Shown: positions 43,985 to 53,568, numbered from the stretch's first letter. The stretch is DNA of 64,000 bases from Alphaproteobacteria bacterium (GCA_018827375.1 JAHJYW010000032.1:186001-250000), one strand, 5' to 3'. The notes: a model not told the origin generated them from the sequence alone. Program-made: numbers and translations.

Positions 43985-45355
43985 GTGACACACATCGCCA
44001 GAGACCGCGCTGCGATCATCCTTGCCGCTGGCAAGGGCACGCGCATGAAGTCAGACCGGCCAAAGGTCATGCACGCCGTGGGCGGGCGCCCCATGATCGA
44101 CTGGTCGATTGACCTGGCGCACAAGGTCGGCTGCGCGAAGATTGTCGTCATCGCACACCCATCGCAAACCGTGCTGATCGAGCATGTCACCAACCTGCTT
44201 GGCGAAGGCGCCATTGCATTCCAGGATCCCCCTCAGGGTACGGGCCACGCGGTGCGCTGTGCCGAAGACGCCCTTCAGGGCTTCGTCGGTGATCTTGTGG
44301 TTCTGTATGGCGACAGCCCGCTTGTCCCGCCTTCGGCCATTGATGACCTCTATGCCGCGCTTGAGACGGGCGCCTCGCTTGGCGTGCTGGGCTTTGAAGC
44401 CGCCGAACCGGGTCTCTATGGACGGCTCATCCTCGCTGCCGACGGCGACCTCGACGCGATTGTCGAAGCGCGCGAAGCAAGCCCCGCCCAGCTCGCCGTT
44501 CGCCTCTGCAATTCGGGCGTCATGGCAGGCCGGGCCGAAACCATGTTCCGGCTGCTGGCCAAAGTGACCAACCAGAATGCCAAGGGCGAATACTACCTGA
44601 CCGATCTCGTCGGCCTCGCTCGCGCCGAGGGCGCCATTTGCAAGGCTGTACAGTGCGGCGAAGACGACCTGATAGGCTGCGACAGCAAGGCGGACCTTGC
44701 CGAGGCCGAGGCCATTTTCCAGTCGCACCGGCGTCTTGAGGCCATGAATGCCGGCGTCACGCTCGTTGCCCCGGAAACAGTCTTCTTCTCACACGACACT
44801 GTGCTGGAAGCCGATGTCCTTGTTGAGCCCAATGTCGTGTTCGGCCCCGGCGTGCACGTCCGCTCCGGTGCCCGCATCCGCGCCTTCAGCCACCTTGAGG
44901 GCGCCGACGTCGCAGATGGCTGCGAGATCGGCCCCTATGCGCGCCTGCGGCCCGGCACTGTGCTGCAGGCCAATGTGCGCATCGGCAATTTCGTCGAGAC
45001 GAAGAACACGCAGATGGGCGAAGGCGCCAAGGCAAACCATCTCGCCTATCTGGGCGACGGCCGTATCGGCGCTAATGCGAACATCGGCGCCGGCACGATC
45101 TTCTGCAATTATGATGGCTTCCTGAAGTACGCCACCGTGATCGGCGACGGCGCCTTCATCGGTTCGAACTCCGCCCTTGTCGCGCCGGTGGAAATCGGCA
45201 ATGGCGCCATCATCGGCTCCGGCAGCGTCATCACCAAGGATGTCGATGCCGATGCCCTCGCGGTCGCACGCGGCCCCCTCATCACACGCGCAGGCTGGGC
45301 GATCAGCTTCCGCACCCGAAAAGGCGCTGAAAAAGCCGCCAGCAAGAAGGACTAG
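43985..45355 (+). CDS. glmU: Bifunctional UDP-N-acetylglucosamine pyrophosphorylase/glucosamine-1-phosphate N-acetyltransferase
   Basis: 456 residues starting at GTG, with GAGAGGG upstream. The N-terminal uridyltransferase has LAAGKGTRMKSDRPKVMHAV and DPPQGTGHAVRCAE; the C-terminal left-handed beta-helix acetyltransferase has GPYARLRPGTVLQANVRIGN, FVETKNTQMGEGAKANHLAY and GAGTIFCNYDG. It makes UDP-GlcNAc for peptidoglycan and lipid A, fitting the nearby lipid A genes. Only 4 bases separate it from rpiA. Confidence 0.97.
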   Translation: MTHIARDRAAIILAAGKGTRMKSDRPKVMHAVGGRPMIDWSIDLAHKVGCAKIVVIAHPSQTVLIEHVTNLLGEGAIAFQDPPQGTGHAVRCAEDALQGFVGDLVVLYGDSPLVPPSAIDDLYAALETGASLGVLGFEAAEPGLYGRLILAADGDLDAIVEAREASPAQLAVRLCNSGVMAGRAETMFRLLAKVTNQNAKGEYYLTDLVGLARAEGAICKAVQCGEDDLIGCDSKADLAEAEAIFQSHRRLEAMNAGVTLVAPETVFFSHDTVLEADVLVEPNVVFGPGVHVRSGARIRAFSHLEGADVADGCEIGPYARLRPGTVLQANVRIGNFVETKNTQMGEGAKANHLAYLGDGRIGANANIGAGTIFCNYDGFLKYATVIGDGAFIGSNSALVAPVEIGNGAIIGSGSVITKDVDADALAVARGPLITRAGWAISFRTRKGAEKAASKKD

Positions 45356-45359
45356 ATCC

Positions 45360-46061
45360 ATGGCCAACGAGCACGAGAAAGAAAACGCTGCACTGGCCGC
45401 GATGGAATATGTCGAGGACGGCATGACCATCGGCCTGGGTACAGGCTCCACCGCAAAATACTTTGTCGAGATGCTGGCTGACGAGGTTGCCGATGGTCTA
45501 CTCGTCAAATGCATCGAGACCAGCGAACAGACCCGCGCCCTCGCGACGAGCCTCGGCGTGCCCCTCATTCCCTTTGAGCAGGTCGAGCGGATCAATCTCA
45601 CCGTCGACGGCGCGGATGAGGTCGATGCACAGGGCCATCTGATCAAGGGGGGCGGCGCAGCCCTGCTGCGTGAGAAGATCATCGCCAATGCCAGCGATCA
45701 CATGGTGGTGATCGCAGACCCCTCCAAGCAGGTCGAGCGTCTCGGCGCTTTCCCGCTGCCCGTCGAGGTCACACCGTTCGGCTACACCATCACGGCGAAG
45801 AAGGTGTTTGATGTTCTCTGCGCCGCCGGCATCGACCGCCCGCGTGTCGAGTTGCGCAAGCAGCCCGGAAGCATGGAGCTGCTTGTCACGGATGGCGGAA
45901 ACCACATTCTGGATTGCCATTGTGGCCGCATTCCTGACGCGGAAGCCCTCGCTGCGCGGCTGTCCAATGTGCCGGGGGTTGTCGAGCATGGGCTCTTCAT
46001 CGGCATCGCCCGTACTGTGATCATCGGCAATGAAAACGGCGCGACCGTGTTTGAATTCTAG
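45360..46061 (+). CDS. rpiA: Ribose-5-phosphate isomerase A
   Basis: 233 residues from the ATG at 45360. Motifs: MTIGLGTGSTAKYFVEMLAD (phosphate loop), NLTVDGADEVDAQGHLIKGG with the catalytic acids, and GGAALLREKIIANASDHMVV. It interconverts ribose 5-phosphate and ribulose 5-phosphate in the pentose phosphate pathway. It follows glmU with almost no gap and precedes gor by 97 bases, so glmU-rpiA(-gor) is a probable operon. Confidence 0.96.
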   Translation: MANEHEKENAALAAMEYVEDGMTIGLGTGSTAKYFVEMLADEVADGLLVKCIETSEQTRALATSLGVPLIPFEQVERINLTVDGADEVDAQGHLIKGGGAALLREKIIANASDHMVVIADPSKQVERLGAFPLPVEVTPFGYTITAKKVFDVLCAAGIDRPRVELRKQPGSMELLVTDGGNHILDCHCGRIPDAEALAARLSNVPGVVEHGLFIGIARTVIIGNENGATVFEF

Positions 46062-46158
46062 GGCGCGGACCTTACATCTGCTGAAGATTCAAAGGATTGC
46101 CCGGTCAGCGCCCAGATGGCGCCGCTAGATTGGCCCGGCCTCACGCAAGGAACAGCCT

Positions 46159-47562
46159 ATGGCCGACACGTCTTACGACTATGATCTCTTCGTTATCGGG
46201 GGTGGCTCCGGCGGCGTCCGTGCGGCGCGGCTTGCGGCCCTGTCAGGTGCCAAAGTGGCGGTCGCCGAGGAATACAGGATGGGTGGCACCTGCGTCATCC
46301 GCGGCTGTGTCCCGAAGAAATTCATGGTCTACGCCTCCGGCTACGGCAAGCATATCAAGCACGCAAAGGGCTATGGCTGGAGCGTAGGCGATGTGTCCTA
46401 CGACCACGCTGTCTTTGCCTCTGCAATGCATGCCGAAGTCGACCGGCTTTCGGGCATCTATCACCGCAATCTGGCTAACTCGGGTGTCGAAATCTTCGAG
46501 GAGCGCGCCGAGTTCGTCGATGCCAATACGCTACGCTTGAAGACCAGCGGGAAGACCGTCACCGCCGCAAAAATCCTCATCGCTGTTGGTGGCCGCCCCT
46601 GGATGCCTTCACCTGAAGAGCTGCCGGGCGTGGAGCATGCGATTACGTCCAACGAAATATTCGATCTTGAGACGCTTCCAAAACAACTCGTCATCGCGGG
46701 CGGCGGCTATATCGCCGTCGAGTTCGCGCATGTCTTTGCTGGCCTGGGTGTCGACACCTGTCTCGTCTATCGCGGCGACACGGTGCTGCGCGGCTTTGAC
46801 GAAGATGTCCGCATGGCCGTGCATGAAGGCCTCAAGGAAGCCGGTGTGCGGGTCATCACGCAGACCGTTTTTGAGAAGATCGAAGAGGTTGATGGCGCTG
46901 ATCTGCCTTACTGCGTTCACCTCAAGAACGGGCACAACATCAATGCCGATGTCATCATGATGGCCGTCGGCCGGCGTCCCAACACCGAGAGCCTTGGCCT
47001 GGAGGCCGCGGGCGTTGCTGTCAGCGACGTGGGCGCTGTCATCGTCGACGAATGGTCCAAGACGAACGTTCCCAGCATCTGGGCCGTGGGCGATGTGACC
47101 GACCGTGTCGCGCTCACACCGGTCGCCATCCGCGAAGGCCACGCCTTTGCCGAGACGGAATTCTACGACAAGCCGTGGCACTTCGATCATGCGGACATTC
47201 CGACGGCCGTGTTCACCCAGCCGGAAGTCGGCACGGTCGGCATGACCGAGGCTGACGCCCGCAAGAAATACGGCAATGTCGACATCTACAAGACGCGGTT
47301 CCGGCCGATGAAGAACATGCTGAACGGCGACACCAGCCGGGTCCTCATGAAACTCGTGGTCAAACCCGATGATGAGAAAGTGCTCGGCGTCCACATCGTG
47401 GGCGAGGATTCCGCCGAGATGATCCAGGCCGTGGGCATCGCTGTGAAGATGGGTGTGACGAAGCCGGACTTTGACCGCACCTGCGCCCTCCATCCAAGTG
47501 TTGCCGAAGAGCTGGTGACGATGCGCCAGAAATGGGTGCCGGAAGTCGCGGCCGCAGTCTGA
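46159..47562 (+). CDS. gor: Glutathione-disulfide reductase
   Basis: 467 residues. FAD-binding GGGSGGVRAARLAALSGAKV, the redox-active pair in GGTCVIRGCVPKKFMVYASG (Cys-x4-Cys), the NADPH domain with VIAGGGYIAVEFAHVFAGLG, and the C-terminal dimerisation part ending with CALHPSVAEELVTM, which supplies the catalytic His/Glu. It has the Pro/Lys variant after the active-site Cys typical of glutathione reductases. It reduces GSSG with NADPH. AAGGA precedes the ATG. Confidence 0.96.
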   Translation: MADTSYDYDLFVIGGGSGGVRAARLAALSGAKVAVAEEYRMGGTCVIRGCVPKKFMVYASGYGKHIKHAKGYGWSVGDVSYDHAVFASAMHAEVDRLSGIYHRNLANSGVEIFEERAEFVDANTLRLKTSGKTVTAAKILIAVGGRPWMPSPEELPGVEHAITSNEIFDLETLPKQLVIAGGGYIAVEFAHVFAGLGVDTCLVYRGDTVLRGFDEDVRMAVHEGLKEAGVRVITQTVFEKIEEVDGADLPYCVHLKNGHNINADVIMMAVGRRPNTESLGLEAAGVAVSDVGAVIVDEWSKTNVPSIWAVGDVTDRVALTPVAIREGHAFAETEFYDKPWHFDHADIPTAVFTQPEVGTVGMTEADARKKYGNVDIYKTRFRPMKNMLNGDTSRVLMKLVVKPDDEKVLGVHIVGEDSAEMIQAVGIAVKMGVTKPDFDRTCALHPSVAEELVTMRQKWVPEVAAAV

Positions 47563-47586
47563 GCGCGCTACCGCGCACGCGTTTGA

Positions 47587-48885
47587 TCAGTCTTCCAGCA
47601 TGGCCTTGAGCTCCATCCCGACAGTCTTCAGACTCTCGCGGATGGCTTTCAGGCCGCCGCCGCGCCCGGAATGAATGACCAGCTGGCGCCATGCCGGCTG
47701 GCCGTCCTTCGGCGCCTTGACCATGAGGTGACCGGACCGAGGCAGGGCCGCCTTGAGCAGCGCCTTGGACAGCGGGAAGCCTGCCTTACCGTCGAAGGTG
47801 CCATTGCGGGCATCGGCCTCGAACGTCGATTGTTCGCTGCGCCCCACCGCATTGAACATCACGGAGAGTGCCGGGCGCTTGTCGGCTTCCACCTGTTCCT
47901 CGATCACCTGGTTCAGCAGGCGTACGCCGCGCAGCGAATAGACATCCGCATGCATCGGCGCCAGCACCCGGTCAGCCGCTTCCAGCGCGCATCGCGTCAG
48001 GAACGTCGCGTTCGGGTTGGTGTCGAATACGATCAGGTCATATTCGCTGCGATAATGGTCCACCATCCGCAGGAATTGCGACTTCACCTTCAGAAGCGCC
48101 CCGGAATCATTGGCAAACGCATATTTTGAAATCTCGAACTGACCGGAGATCAGGTCCAGCCGTCCGCCGGGGCTGCCTTCGCCCATAAGGTCGTGCATCA
48201 GCTCCTTGCGCGACACCGGAGAGAACGGCTCTGTCGAAAGTGTCAGCCAGCTTTCGCCGGGGCTTGTCGCATCACGGGCGTGCAGCTTCGACCGCTCGAA
48301 CAGCGAGATGACCGACTTGTCGACAGCCGCACTGGCGTCAGCCTGCTCCATGTCGAAGAAGGTCTGGGTCAGGTTGTATTGCGGATCGAGGTCGACCAGC
48401 AGCACGCGTCCACCGAGCGCGCCCTGCCACGCGCCAAAAACCTGACTGGTCACCGTTGTCTTGCCGACCCCGCCCTTCAGGTTCATCACCGCCAGAACCG
48501 GGCATTTGCGCTTGTAGGCCTTCTGCACTTCATCGACGAGCTGCGTGACGCCATCGGGCAGGGTGGACGACAGCTTCAGGTGCGGCTGGACTTCATGCTT
48601 GAAGAAGCCGTTCATCCGCGCCTTGTCGATCTGATACGGGATGAGCCTCAAATTGCGTGCCTTGGCGCGCTCGACATCCTGCCTGACAGATTTCGAACGC
48701 ACGGCGCTCGCCGAAACGATCACGATCATGGCGAAGGCATCGTCAATCGCCTGGTCGGCCTTGGGGCGGTCTTCGGAATCGTTCGGGGCATACCAGTCCG
48801 GTATGGCCGCCATGCGAAGCGCCTCGTGGATTTCCAGCAGCTCGTCCAGGTCTTTCGTCGAATGGCTTATATAGACGTGCGACAT
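47587..48885 (-). CDS. TIR-domain protein fused to a ParA/Soj-type ATPase
   Basis: 432 residues in two parts. Residues about 1-105 form a bacterial TIR domain (MSHVYISHSTKDLDELLEIH, IPDWYAPNDSEDRP, then IVIVSASAVRSKSVRQDVER). The usual catalytic Glu of the TIR alphaC helix aligns by eye with Asp70. A linker follows, then a ParA/MinD-type ATPase (about 128-432): deviant Walker A MNLKGGVGKTT (134-144) with signature Lys137, VLLVDLDPQYNLTQ (161-174), and YDLIVFDTNPNATFLT as Walker B. No ParB or other partner gene is adjacent; neighbours are gor and DAHP synthase. A cytosolic NAD-cleaving or signalling role is inferred only from the TIR family. Confidence 0.88.
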   Translation of the reverse strand: MSHVYISHSTKDLDELLEIHEALRMAAIPDWYAPNDSEDRPKADQAIDDAFAMIVIVSASAVRSKSVRQDVERAKARNLRLIPYQIDKARMNGFFKHEVQPHLKLSSTLPDGVTQLVDEVQKAYKRKCPVLAVMNLKGGVGKTTVTSQVFGAWQGALGGRVLLVDLDPQYNLTQTFFDMEQADASAAVDKSVISLFERSKLHARDATSPGESWLTLSTEPFSPVSRKELMHDLMGEGSPGGRLDLISGQFEISKYAFANDSGALLKVKSQFLRMVDHYRSEYDLIVFDTNPNATFLTRCALEAADRVLAPMHADVYSLRGVRLLNQVIEEQVEADKRPALSVMFNAVGRSEQSTFEADARNGTFDGKAGFPLSKALLKAALPRSGHLMVKAPKDGQPAWRQLVIHSGRGGGLKAIRESLKTVGMELKAMLED

Positions 48886-49035
48886 GGGGCTATGGCAGTC
48901 CTTCAGGTGGCGGCGTTGTTCCTGTTACTAAGGGACTTCGCTCTGATTCCGCCACCTTTCTGCTGTGAAATTATGGTGAAACTTGAGCAAGCGCGGTCCA
49001 TGTGATTAATGCTGCACTCGAACGGAGCACTTAAC

Positions 49036-50415
49036 ATGACCTGGACCCCTTCTGATTGGCGGAATCTGCCTGCCAAACACATCCCGTCGGACTATCCCGA
49101 CGCTGCAGCATTGTCTGCAGTTGAGGCACGCCTGAAGGGCTATCCTCCACTCGTGTTTGCAGGCGAGGCACGGCGCCTGAAACAGCGGCTCGGCGAGGTT
49201 GCTGCCGGCAAGGCTTTCCTGCTTCAGGGCGGTGATTGTGCCGAGAGCTTCAAGGAGTTCCACCCGGACAATATCCGCGACACGTTCCGCGTGATCCTTC
49301 AGATGGCCGTCGTCCTGACGTTCGCTGCGGCCAAGCCCGTGGTGAAAGTGGGCCGTATCGCCGGCCAGTTCGCCAAGCCACGCTCCGAACCAACCGAAAC
49401 GATCAATGGCGTTACGCTGCCCTCCTATCGCGGCGACAATATCAACGGCATGGATTTCACGCCGGAGGCCCGCCATCCGGATCCGGAACGCCTGATCCAG
49501 GCGTATTCGCAATCGGCCGCGACGCTCAACCTGCTGCGCGCCTTCAGCAATGGTGGCTATGCCAGCCTTGCGAACGTCCATCGTTGGATGCTGGGCTTCG
49601 TTGACCGCAGTTCGCAGGGCGAACGCTATGAGAAGCTGGCCGATCAGATTTCCAAATCCCTCGACTTCATGCAGGCTGTCGGCCTGAACGCCGAGACCGT
49701 GCCGCAAATGGCGCAGGTGGACTTCTACACCAGCCACGAAGCCCTGTTGCTCGGCTACGAGGAAGCGATGACGCGCATCGATTCCACGTCCGGCGACTGG
49801 TACGATACGTCGGCCCACATGCTGTGGATCGGCCACCGGACCCGTCAGGTCGATCATGCCCATGTGAACTTCTGCAAGGGCGTGAAGAACCCCATCGGCA
49901 TCAAGTGTGGTCCCGGCATGGAGACAGACGAACTGCTTCGCCTGATCGACACGCTTAACCCGCATGACGAGCCTGGCCGGATTACACTGATCTCGCGCTT
50001 CGGCTCCGAAGGCGTGGCGAAGGGCCTGCCGCCTCTGGCGCGCGCGCTTAAGAAAAGCGGCCGTACGGTCGTCTGGTCCTGTGACCCGATGCACGGCAAC
50101 ACGCTGAAGACGGAAAGCGGTTTCAAGACCCGTCCGGTCGACCGCATCCTGTCTGAAGTGCGTCAGTTCATCGATGTCCTGTCGGCTGAGGGTTGCTATC
50201 CCGGCGGCGTGCATTTCGAGATGACCGGCCAGAACGTGACCGAGTGTATCGGTGGCGCGCAGGCGATTTCGGAAACGGACCTGTCTTCGCGTTACCACAC
50301 CCATTGCGACCCCCGCCTCAATGGCGAGCAGGCCCTCGAACTGGCCTTCATGATCGCTGAAAAGCTTCAGGACATGAACGTTGCCGAGGCGACCGCCGCC
50401 CGCAAGGCCGGCTAG
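49036..50415 (+). CDS. Class II 3-deoxy-7-phosphoheptulonate synthase
   Basis: 459 residues from the ATG at 49036 (CGGAGCACTTAAC upstream). It is the plant-type/class II DAHP synthase, first step of the shikimate pathway. Family blocks are [70 protein letters not shown] and [20 protein letters not shown]; the metal ligands are the Cys, His, Glu and Asp within these. No feedback-regulatory extension is seen. It is convergent with the GNAT gene (4-base overlap). Confidence 0.96.
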   Translation: MTWTPSDWRNLPAKHIPSDYPDAAALSAVEARLKGYPPLVFAGEARRLKQRLGEVAAGKAFLLQGGDCAESFKEFHPDNIRDTFRVILQMAVVLTFAAAKPVVKVGRIAGQFAKPRSEPTETINGVTLPSYRGDNINGMDFTPEARHPDPERLIQAYSQSAATLNLLRAFSNGGYASLANVHRWMLGFVDRSSQGERYEKLADQISKSLDFMQAVGLNAETVPQMAQVDFYTSHEALLLGYEEAMTRIDSTSGDWYDTSAHMLWIGHRTRQVDHAHVNFCKGVKNPIGIKCGPGMETDELLRLIDTLNPHDEPGRITLISRFGSEGVAKGLPPLARALKKSGRTVVWSCDPMHGNTLKTESGFKTRPVDRILSEVRQFIDVLSAEGCYPGGVHFEMTGQNVTECIGGAQAISETDLSSRYHTHCDPRLNGEQALELAFMIAEKLQDMNVAEATAARKAG

Positions 50416-51116
50416 GCGCGAGCTGTTAGCGCAACCTTTCTTTCCCAGACCGCGTGCACCAGCCGTGCACGCGGTTCAAAGCCCATGGCATTGTACATTG
50501 CGATGGCGACATCATTGGTGGGATAGGTGTGCAGGAAGGGCGTCAGCCCATCGGCGAGAATCCGGTTGGCCAGGGCGGCAAGTAGCGTCTTCCCGTAAGC
50601 CTTGCCGCGATAATCAGGATGCGTGCACAGCGCAGTGATTTCGGTGAAGCCATCAGTTGCCAGGCGTTCGCCGCCCATCGCGACCAGTCGCGCCCCATCA
50701 CGAATGCCGAGGAAGCGCCCCATCGTGTGCGTACGGGTCCTGAACGGTCCCGGCTTGGTCAACGTGGCCAGCGCCAGCATCTCGGCCGCATCGGCATCAC
50801 CAAGCGTTACAAGCGCAACATCCTTTGTTGAAGATGGTGGCTCAGCAGCCATGATCATCTGGAGTAGCGGCCGCTCGATCGCGGTGACCGTGTCAGGCGG
50901 CGAAGGCATGCTTGGCTCCAGCAGTGACACATCATAATTCGCCGGAATCTGCCGAACGAGATCAGTCCACGCTTCCGGCGAGGAATCACGCGCGGCAATG
51001 AAAGGGCTGACCTCTGGTGGGAATCGGCGCGCTAGCGTGCCCTGCGTATCAAAGTGTGCCTGCCGGCTTGTCAGGGCGCTCCAGATCGGTCGGTCGAGTG
51101 GGTGGAACCTGCTCAT
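50412..51116 (-). CDS. GNAT family N-acetyltransferase
   Basis: 234 residues. A C-terminal GNAT domain holds the acetyl-CoA loop [20 protein letters not shown] and [20 protein letters not shown]. The N-terminal half is less typical and may be an extra acetyl-CoA-binding-like lobe. The substrate is unknown. Its ATG overlaps the MarR gene stop (4 bases), so it is co-transcribed with and regulated like marR, suggesting a resistance or metabolite-modification role. Confidence 0.9.
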   Translation of the reverse strand: MSRFHPLDRPIWSALTSRQAHFDTQGTLARRFPPEVSPFIAARDSSPEAWTDLVRQIPANYDVSLLEPSMPSPPDTVTAIERPLLQMIMAAEPPSSTKDVALVTLGDADAAEMLALATLTKPGPFRTRTHTMGRFLGIRDGARLVAMGGERLATDGFTEITALCTHPDYRGKAYGKTLLAALANRILADGLTPFLHTYPTNDVAIAMYNAMGFEPRARLVHAVWERKVALTARA

Positions 51117-51589
51117 CGCGTGTCGGCTTCATGGCTGGATGCGCGGCGTCGCCCGAGCAGTGTTTCTATGGTGGCCATCGCGTCGACCAGTTGGCGACGT
51201 TCCGTGGGCGAAAGCGGCGTCAGCATGTCTTCCGTCAGGGCCGCCTGATGTTCATCGGCGGCGTTCACGATCATCTGTCCATGATCACTCAGCGACAGCT
51301 CCTGCTGGCGGGCATCTGTTTCCGAGGGCGTGCGTATGACGATGCGCTTGGCAACGAGCCTGCTAAGCAGGCGTGACAGATAGGCCGCGTCAAGATCCAG
51401 CTCGCGGGAGATGTCGCTGGCGCTGATGCCGTCATTGTTGCGGATTTCATAGAGGACGCGCATTTCGCCGAGCGTCCAGGGCGTATCTAGAAAGGTCTTC
51501 CTCAGCAGGCCGACTTCGCGCGTGTAAAAGCGATTGAAACCGCGCACGGCGGCGATGGCATCAGACAGGCTGGAGAAACTTTGAGGCAT
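51113..51589 (-). CDS. MarR-family transcriptional regulator
   Basis: 158 residues with the winged-helix MarR domain: TLGEMRVLYEIRNNDGISAS, DISRELDLDAAYLSRLLSRL and KRIVIRTPSETDARQQELSL (the wing). It is divergent from the MATE transporter gene, with a long inverted repeat 11 bases from its own start, and overlaps the GNAT gene. It is a likely repressor of itself, GNAT and the MATE pump. Confidence 0.92.
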   Translation of the reverse strand: MPQSFSSLSDAIAAVRGFNRFYTREVGLLRKTFLDTPWTLGEMRVLYEIRNNDGISASDISRELDLDAAYLSRLLSRLVAKRIVIRTPSETDARQQELSLSDHGQMIVNAADEHQAALTEDMLTPLSPTERRQLVDAMATIETLLGRRRASSHEADTR

Positions 51590-51599
51590 GGCCGCATGT

Positions 51600-51634
51600 G
51601 CGACAGTTAATTGACTATGTCAACTAACTGTCGC
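51600..51634. promoter_or_regulatory. MarR-type operator (35-bp inverted repeat) between marR and the MATE gene
   Basis: GCGACAGTTAATTGAC (51600-51615) and GTCAACTAACTGTCGC (51619-51634) are inverted copies with one mismatch around TAT. The inner TTGAC-N3-GTCAA resembles MarR-family sites. It starts 11 bases from the marR start codon and lies 115 bases from the MATE start, well placed to control both. Confidence 0.72.
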
Positions 51635-51749
51635 GCCTGAGTCCCAGTCATGGAATATTCGCCAATCTCCCTTTGCGGTCACTTGTCCCGGCAGCCTCTT
51701 TCCGTCAGAAAGCGCGGCTTGTTTTAAACCGGGCCCGAAGGAGGCTGTC

Positions 51750-53162
51750 ATGCGCACATTCAGCCTTCCCGCCTGGGCGCGGCCGGCCGACATTTCGGAC
51801 CTGCTCAAGCTATCGGTGCCGATTGCGATCACACGCATGTCGATGATGCTGATGGGTATTACCGACGCCATTGTGCTTGGTCAGTACGCGCCTGCAGAGC
51901 TGCCCTATATCCTCAACTCGTGGCTGCCCATGGGCGTCTCCATCGGCTTTGGCATGGGCCTGCTGCTCGGCACGCAGGTGCTGACATCCGAACTGATCGG
52001 TATCGGGCGCAAGGAAGATACGGGCCGCGTCTTCCGGCGAGGTCTCTGGGCCTCACTGGGACTTGGTGTCGTTTTGACGTGTCTGGTGTTTTACGGGGCG
52101 CAGCCACTCTTCCACTGGATCTTCGTGACGATCGCGCCAGTGTCGGAAGCGGTCGACAAGATCGACCCTGAAACCATTGCTGCCGAAACGGCCAAGGTGA
52201 CGCGTATCCTCTCGAGTGGCCTGCTTGCCTTCATGGTGTCACAGGTCTGCAGCTTCTACCTCGAAGCGCTGCGCCGTCCGTTGCTTGTCACGGTCGTCAT
52301 GTATGTGGGCGTGGGCATCAACCTGGTGATGGATCTCGCACTGGTGGGGGGGCTCTGGGGTGGCACGCCAATGGGCGCCGAGGGCGTGGCCTGGGCGACG
52401 ACCGGCTCGCGCTGGGCGCTGACCGTCGTCATGTTCATTCTCGTCATTGTGCTGACCCCGGCCTTCCGCAAGTCGGTCGCCGGTCCGCTGAACGAGGCGC
52501 GCCGTCAGTTCAGTGTCGGCATCGGTACGGCGATCAGCAATGTTGCAGAATGGGGTGGGTTCAACATGACCTACATTATTGCCACCTGGATCAGCCTCGC
52601 GGCCAACTCGATCTATGGATATTCCGTTCAGATCATCGGGCTGTGCTTCATGTTCTATCTCGGCATCGGCTCGGCGACGAGCGTGAGAGTGGCCGAAGCC
52701 TTCGGGCGGGGCAATAATGACGAGATCCGCAATGCCGGACGGCTCGGCGTGGCCGCCACGATCGTCATGGGCGCGATCCTCGCCATGGTGCTTGTCCTGT
52801 TCCACGGGCCCCTGTCGCGCCTGCTGGTGCGCCCCGACGCCGTCCTCAACGGTATTGTGCTTGCGCCGGCCATTGCCAGCCTCCTCTTCATTGCCGCTGC
52901 GGCGACGATTTTCGATGGATTGCAGGCGACGGCCTCAATGGCACTGCGGGCGCAGGAGATCGTCTGGGTGCCGGGCATTATCCATGTCGGCTCGTTCTTC
53001 TTCGTCATGATCCCGGCCTGCTACTGGCTCGGCCTTGTGCAAGGCCGGGGCGCGCGGGGAATGATGGAAGGCGCCTTGATCGGCATGGCTGTGGCCGGCG
53101 TGCTTCAGACAGCGCTGCTGGAATCAAAAGCGGCGCGTCTGCCTAACAAACGCGCCGCCTGA
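51750..53162 (+). CDS. MATE family efflux transporter
   Basis: 470 residues with about 12 membrane segments in two pseudo-repeats (LKLSVPIAITRMSMMLMGIT, DAIVLGQYAPAEL in the first; FSVGIGTAISNVAEWGGFNM, FYLGIGSATSVRVAEAFGRG in the second). AAGGAGG precedes the ATG. It exports cationic drugs using a Na+ or H+ gradient. The divergent MarR gene and operator indicate induction by its substrate. A hairpin between it and the convergent HU gene may end both transcripts. Confidence 0.94.
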   Translation: MRTFSLPAWARPADISDLLKLSVPIAITRMSMMLMGITDAIVLGQYAPAELPYILNSWLPMGVSIGFGMGLLLGTQVLTSELIGIGRKEDTGRVFRRGLWASLGLGVVLTCLVFYGAQPLFHWIFVTIAPVSEAVDKIDPETIAAETAKVTRILSSGLLAFMVSQVCSFYLEALRRPLLVTVVMYVGVGINLVMDLALVGGLWGGTPMGAEGVAWATTGSRWALTVVMFILVIVLTPAFRKSVAGPLNEARRQFSVGIGTAISNVAEWGGFNMTYIIATWISLAANSIYGYSVQIIGLCFMFYLGIGSATSVRVAEAFGRGNNDEIRNAGRLGVAATIVMGAILAMVLVLFHGPLSRLLVRPDAVLNGIVLAPAIASLLFIAAAATIFDGLQATASMALRAQEIVWVPGIIHVGSFFFVMIPACYWLGLVQGRGARGMMEGALIGMAVAGVLQTALLESKAARLPNKRAA

Positions 53163-53174
53163 ATTTTCCGGGAC

Positions 53175-53195
53175 GGCCTCCCGAGAATGGAGGCC
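53175..53195. terminator. Hairpin between the convergent MATE and HU genes
   Basis: GGCCTCC (53175-53181) is perfectly complementary to GGAGGCC (53189-53195) around a 7-base loop. It sits in the 40-base gap between two convergent stops, the place for a bidirectional terminator. No strong T-run flanks it on either side, so it may be Rho-aided. Confidence 0.45.
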
Positions 53196-53202
53196 AGGAA
53201 CC

Positions 53203-53469
53203 CTAGAGGTCTTTCAATGCCGTGGCTGGTTTGAAAGCCAGTGACGTTTTTTCTGGGATCTTGATCTTGTCGCCAGTGGCTGGATTGCGGCCTTCACGTG
53301 CGTTGCGGGTTTTCGCCGCGAACGTACCGAAACCTGCGATTGCCACTTGCTGACGCGACTTCGCTGCAGCAGCGATTGTGTCAAATACAGCGTCAACAGC
53401 CTTGCCAGCTTCGCTTTGCGAGAGGCCGGATTCGGCAGCAACTGCTTTTGTAAGTTCACCCTTGTTCAT
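53203..53469 (-). CDS. HU family DNA-binding protein
   Basis: 88 residues, the length of HU. Typical sequence NKGELTKAVAAESGLSQSEA, then KAVDAVFDTIAAAAKSRQQV, and the beta-arm region FGTFAAKTRNAREGRNPATG, with PEKTSLAFKPATALKDL at the end. It is a nucleoid architectural protein that bends DNA. A GAGGAGA ribosome site precedes the ATG. Confidence 0.96.
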   Translation of the reverse strand: MNKGELTKAVAAESGLSQSEAGKAVDAVFDTIAAAAKSRQQVAIAGFGTFAAKTRNAREGRNPATGDKIKIPEKTSLAFKPATALKDL

Positions 53470-53568
53470 AGGGGTTCTCCTCTAAGTTAAACGGCGATCC
53501 CCCGCCGTTGGCTCGACATGCCCACGATTCGTTTTACGTGAATATGCCGAAAGGCCAGTAAACACAGG

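Noticed and set aside
47563..47586. GC-rich inverted bases between gor and the TIR-ParA gene as a terminator
   Set aside because: The possible stem is only about 5 bp (GCGCG/CGCGC) in a very GC-rich sequence, too weak to call.
47587..48885. The TIR-ParA gene as part of a plasmid or partition locus
   Set aside because: No ParB, no parS-like repeats and no replication genes are nearby; the flanking genes are housekeeping.
49006..50304. A 432-codon open frame antisense to the DAHP synthase gene
   Set aside because: It lies fully over a strongly conserved gene and its translation shows no recognisable domain; it is a by-product of the GC-rich third positions of the sense gene.
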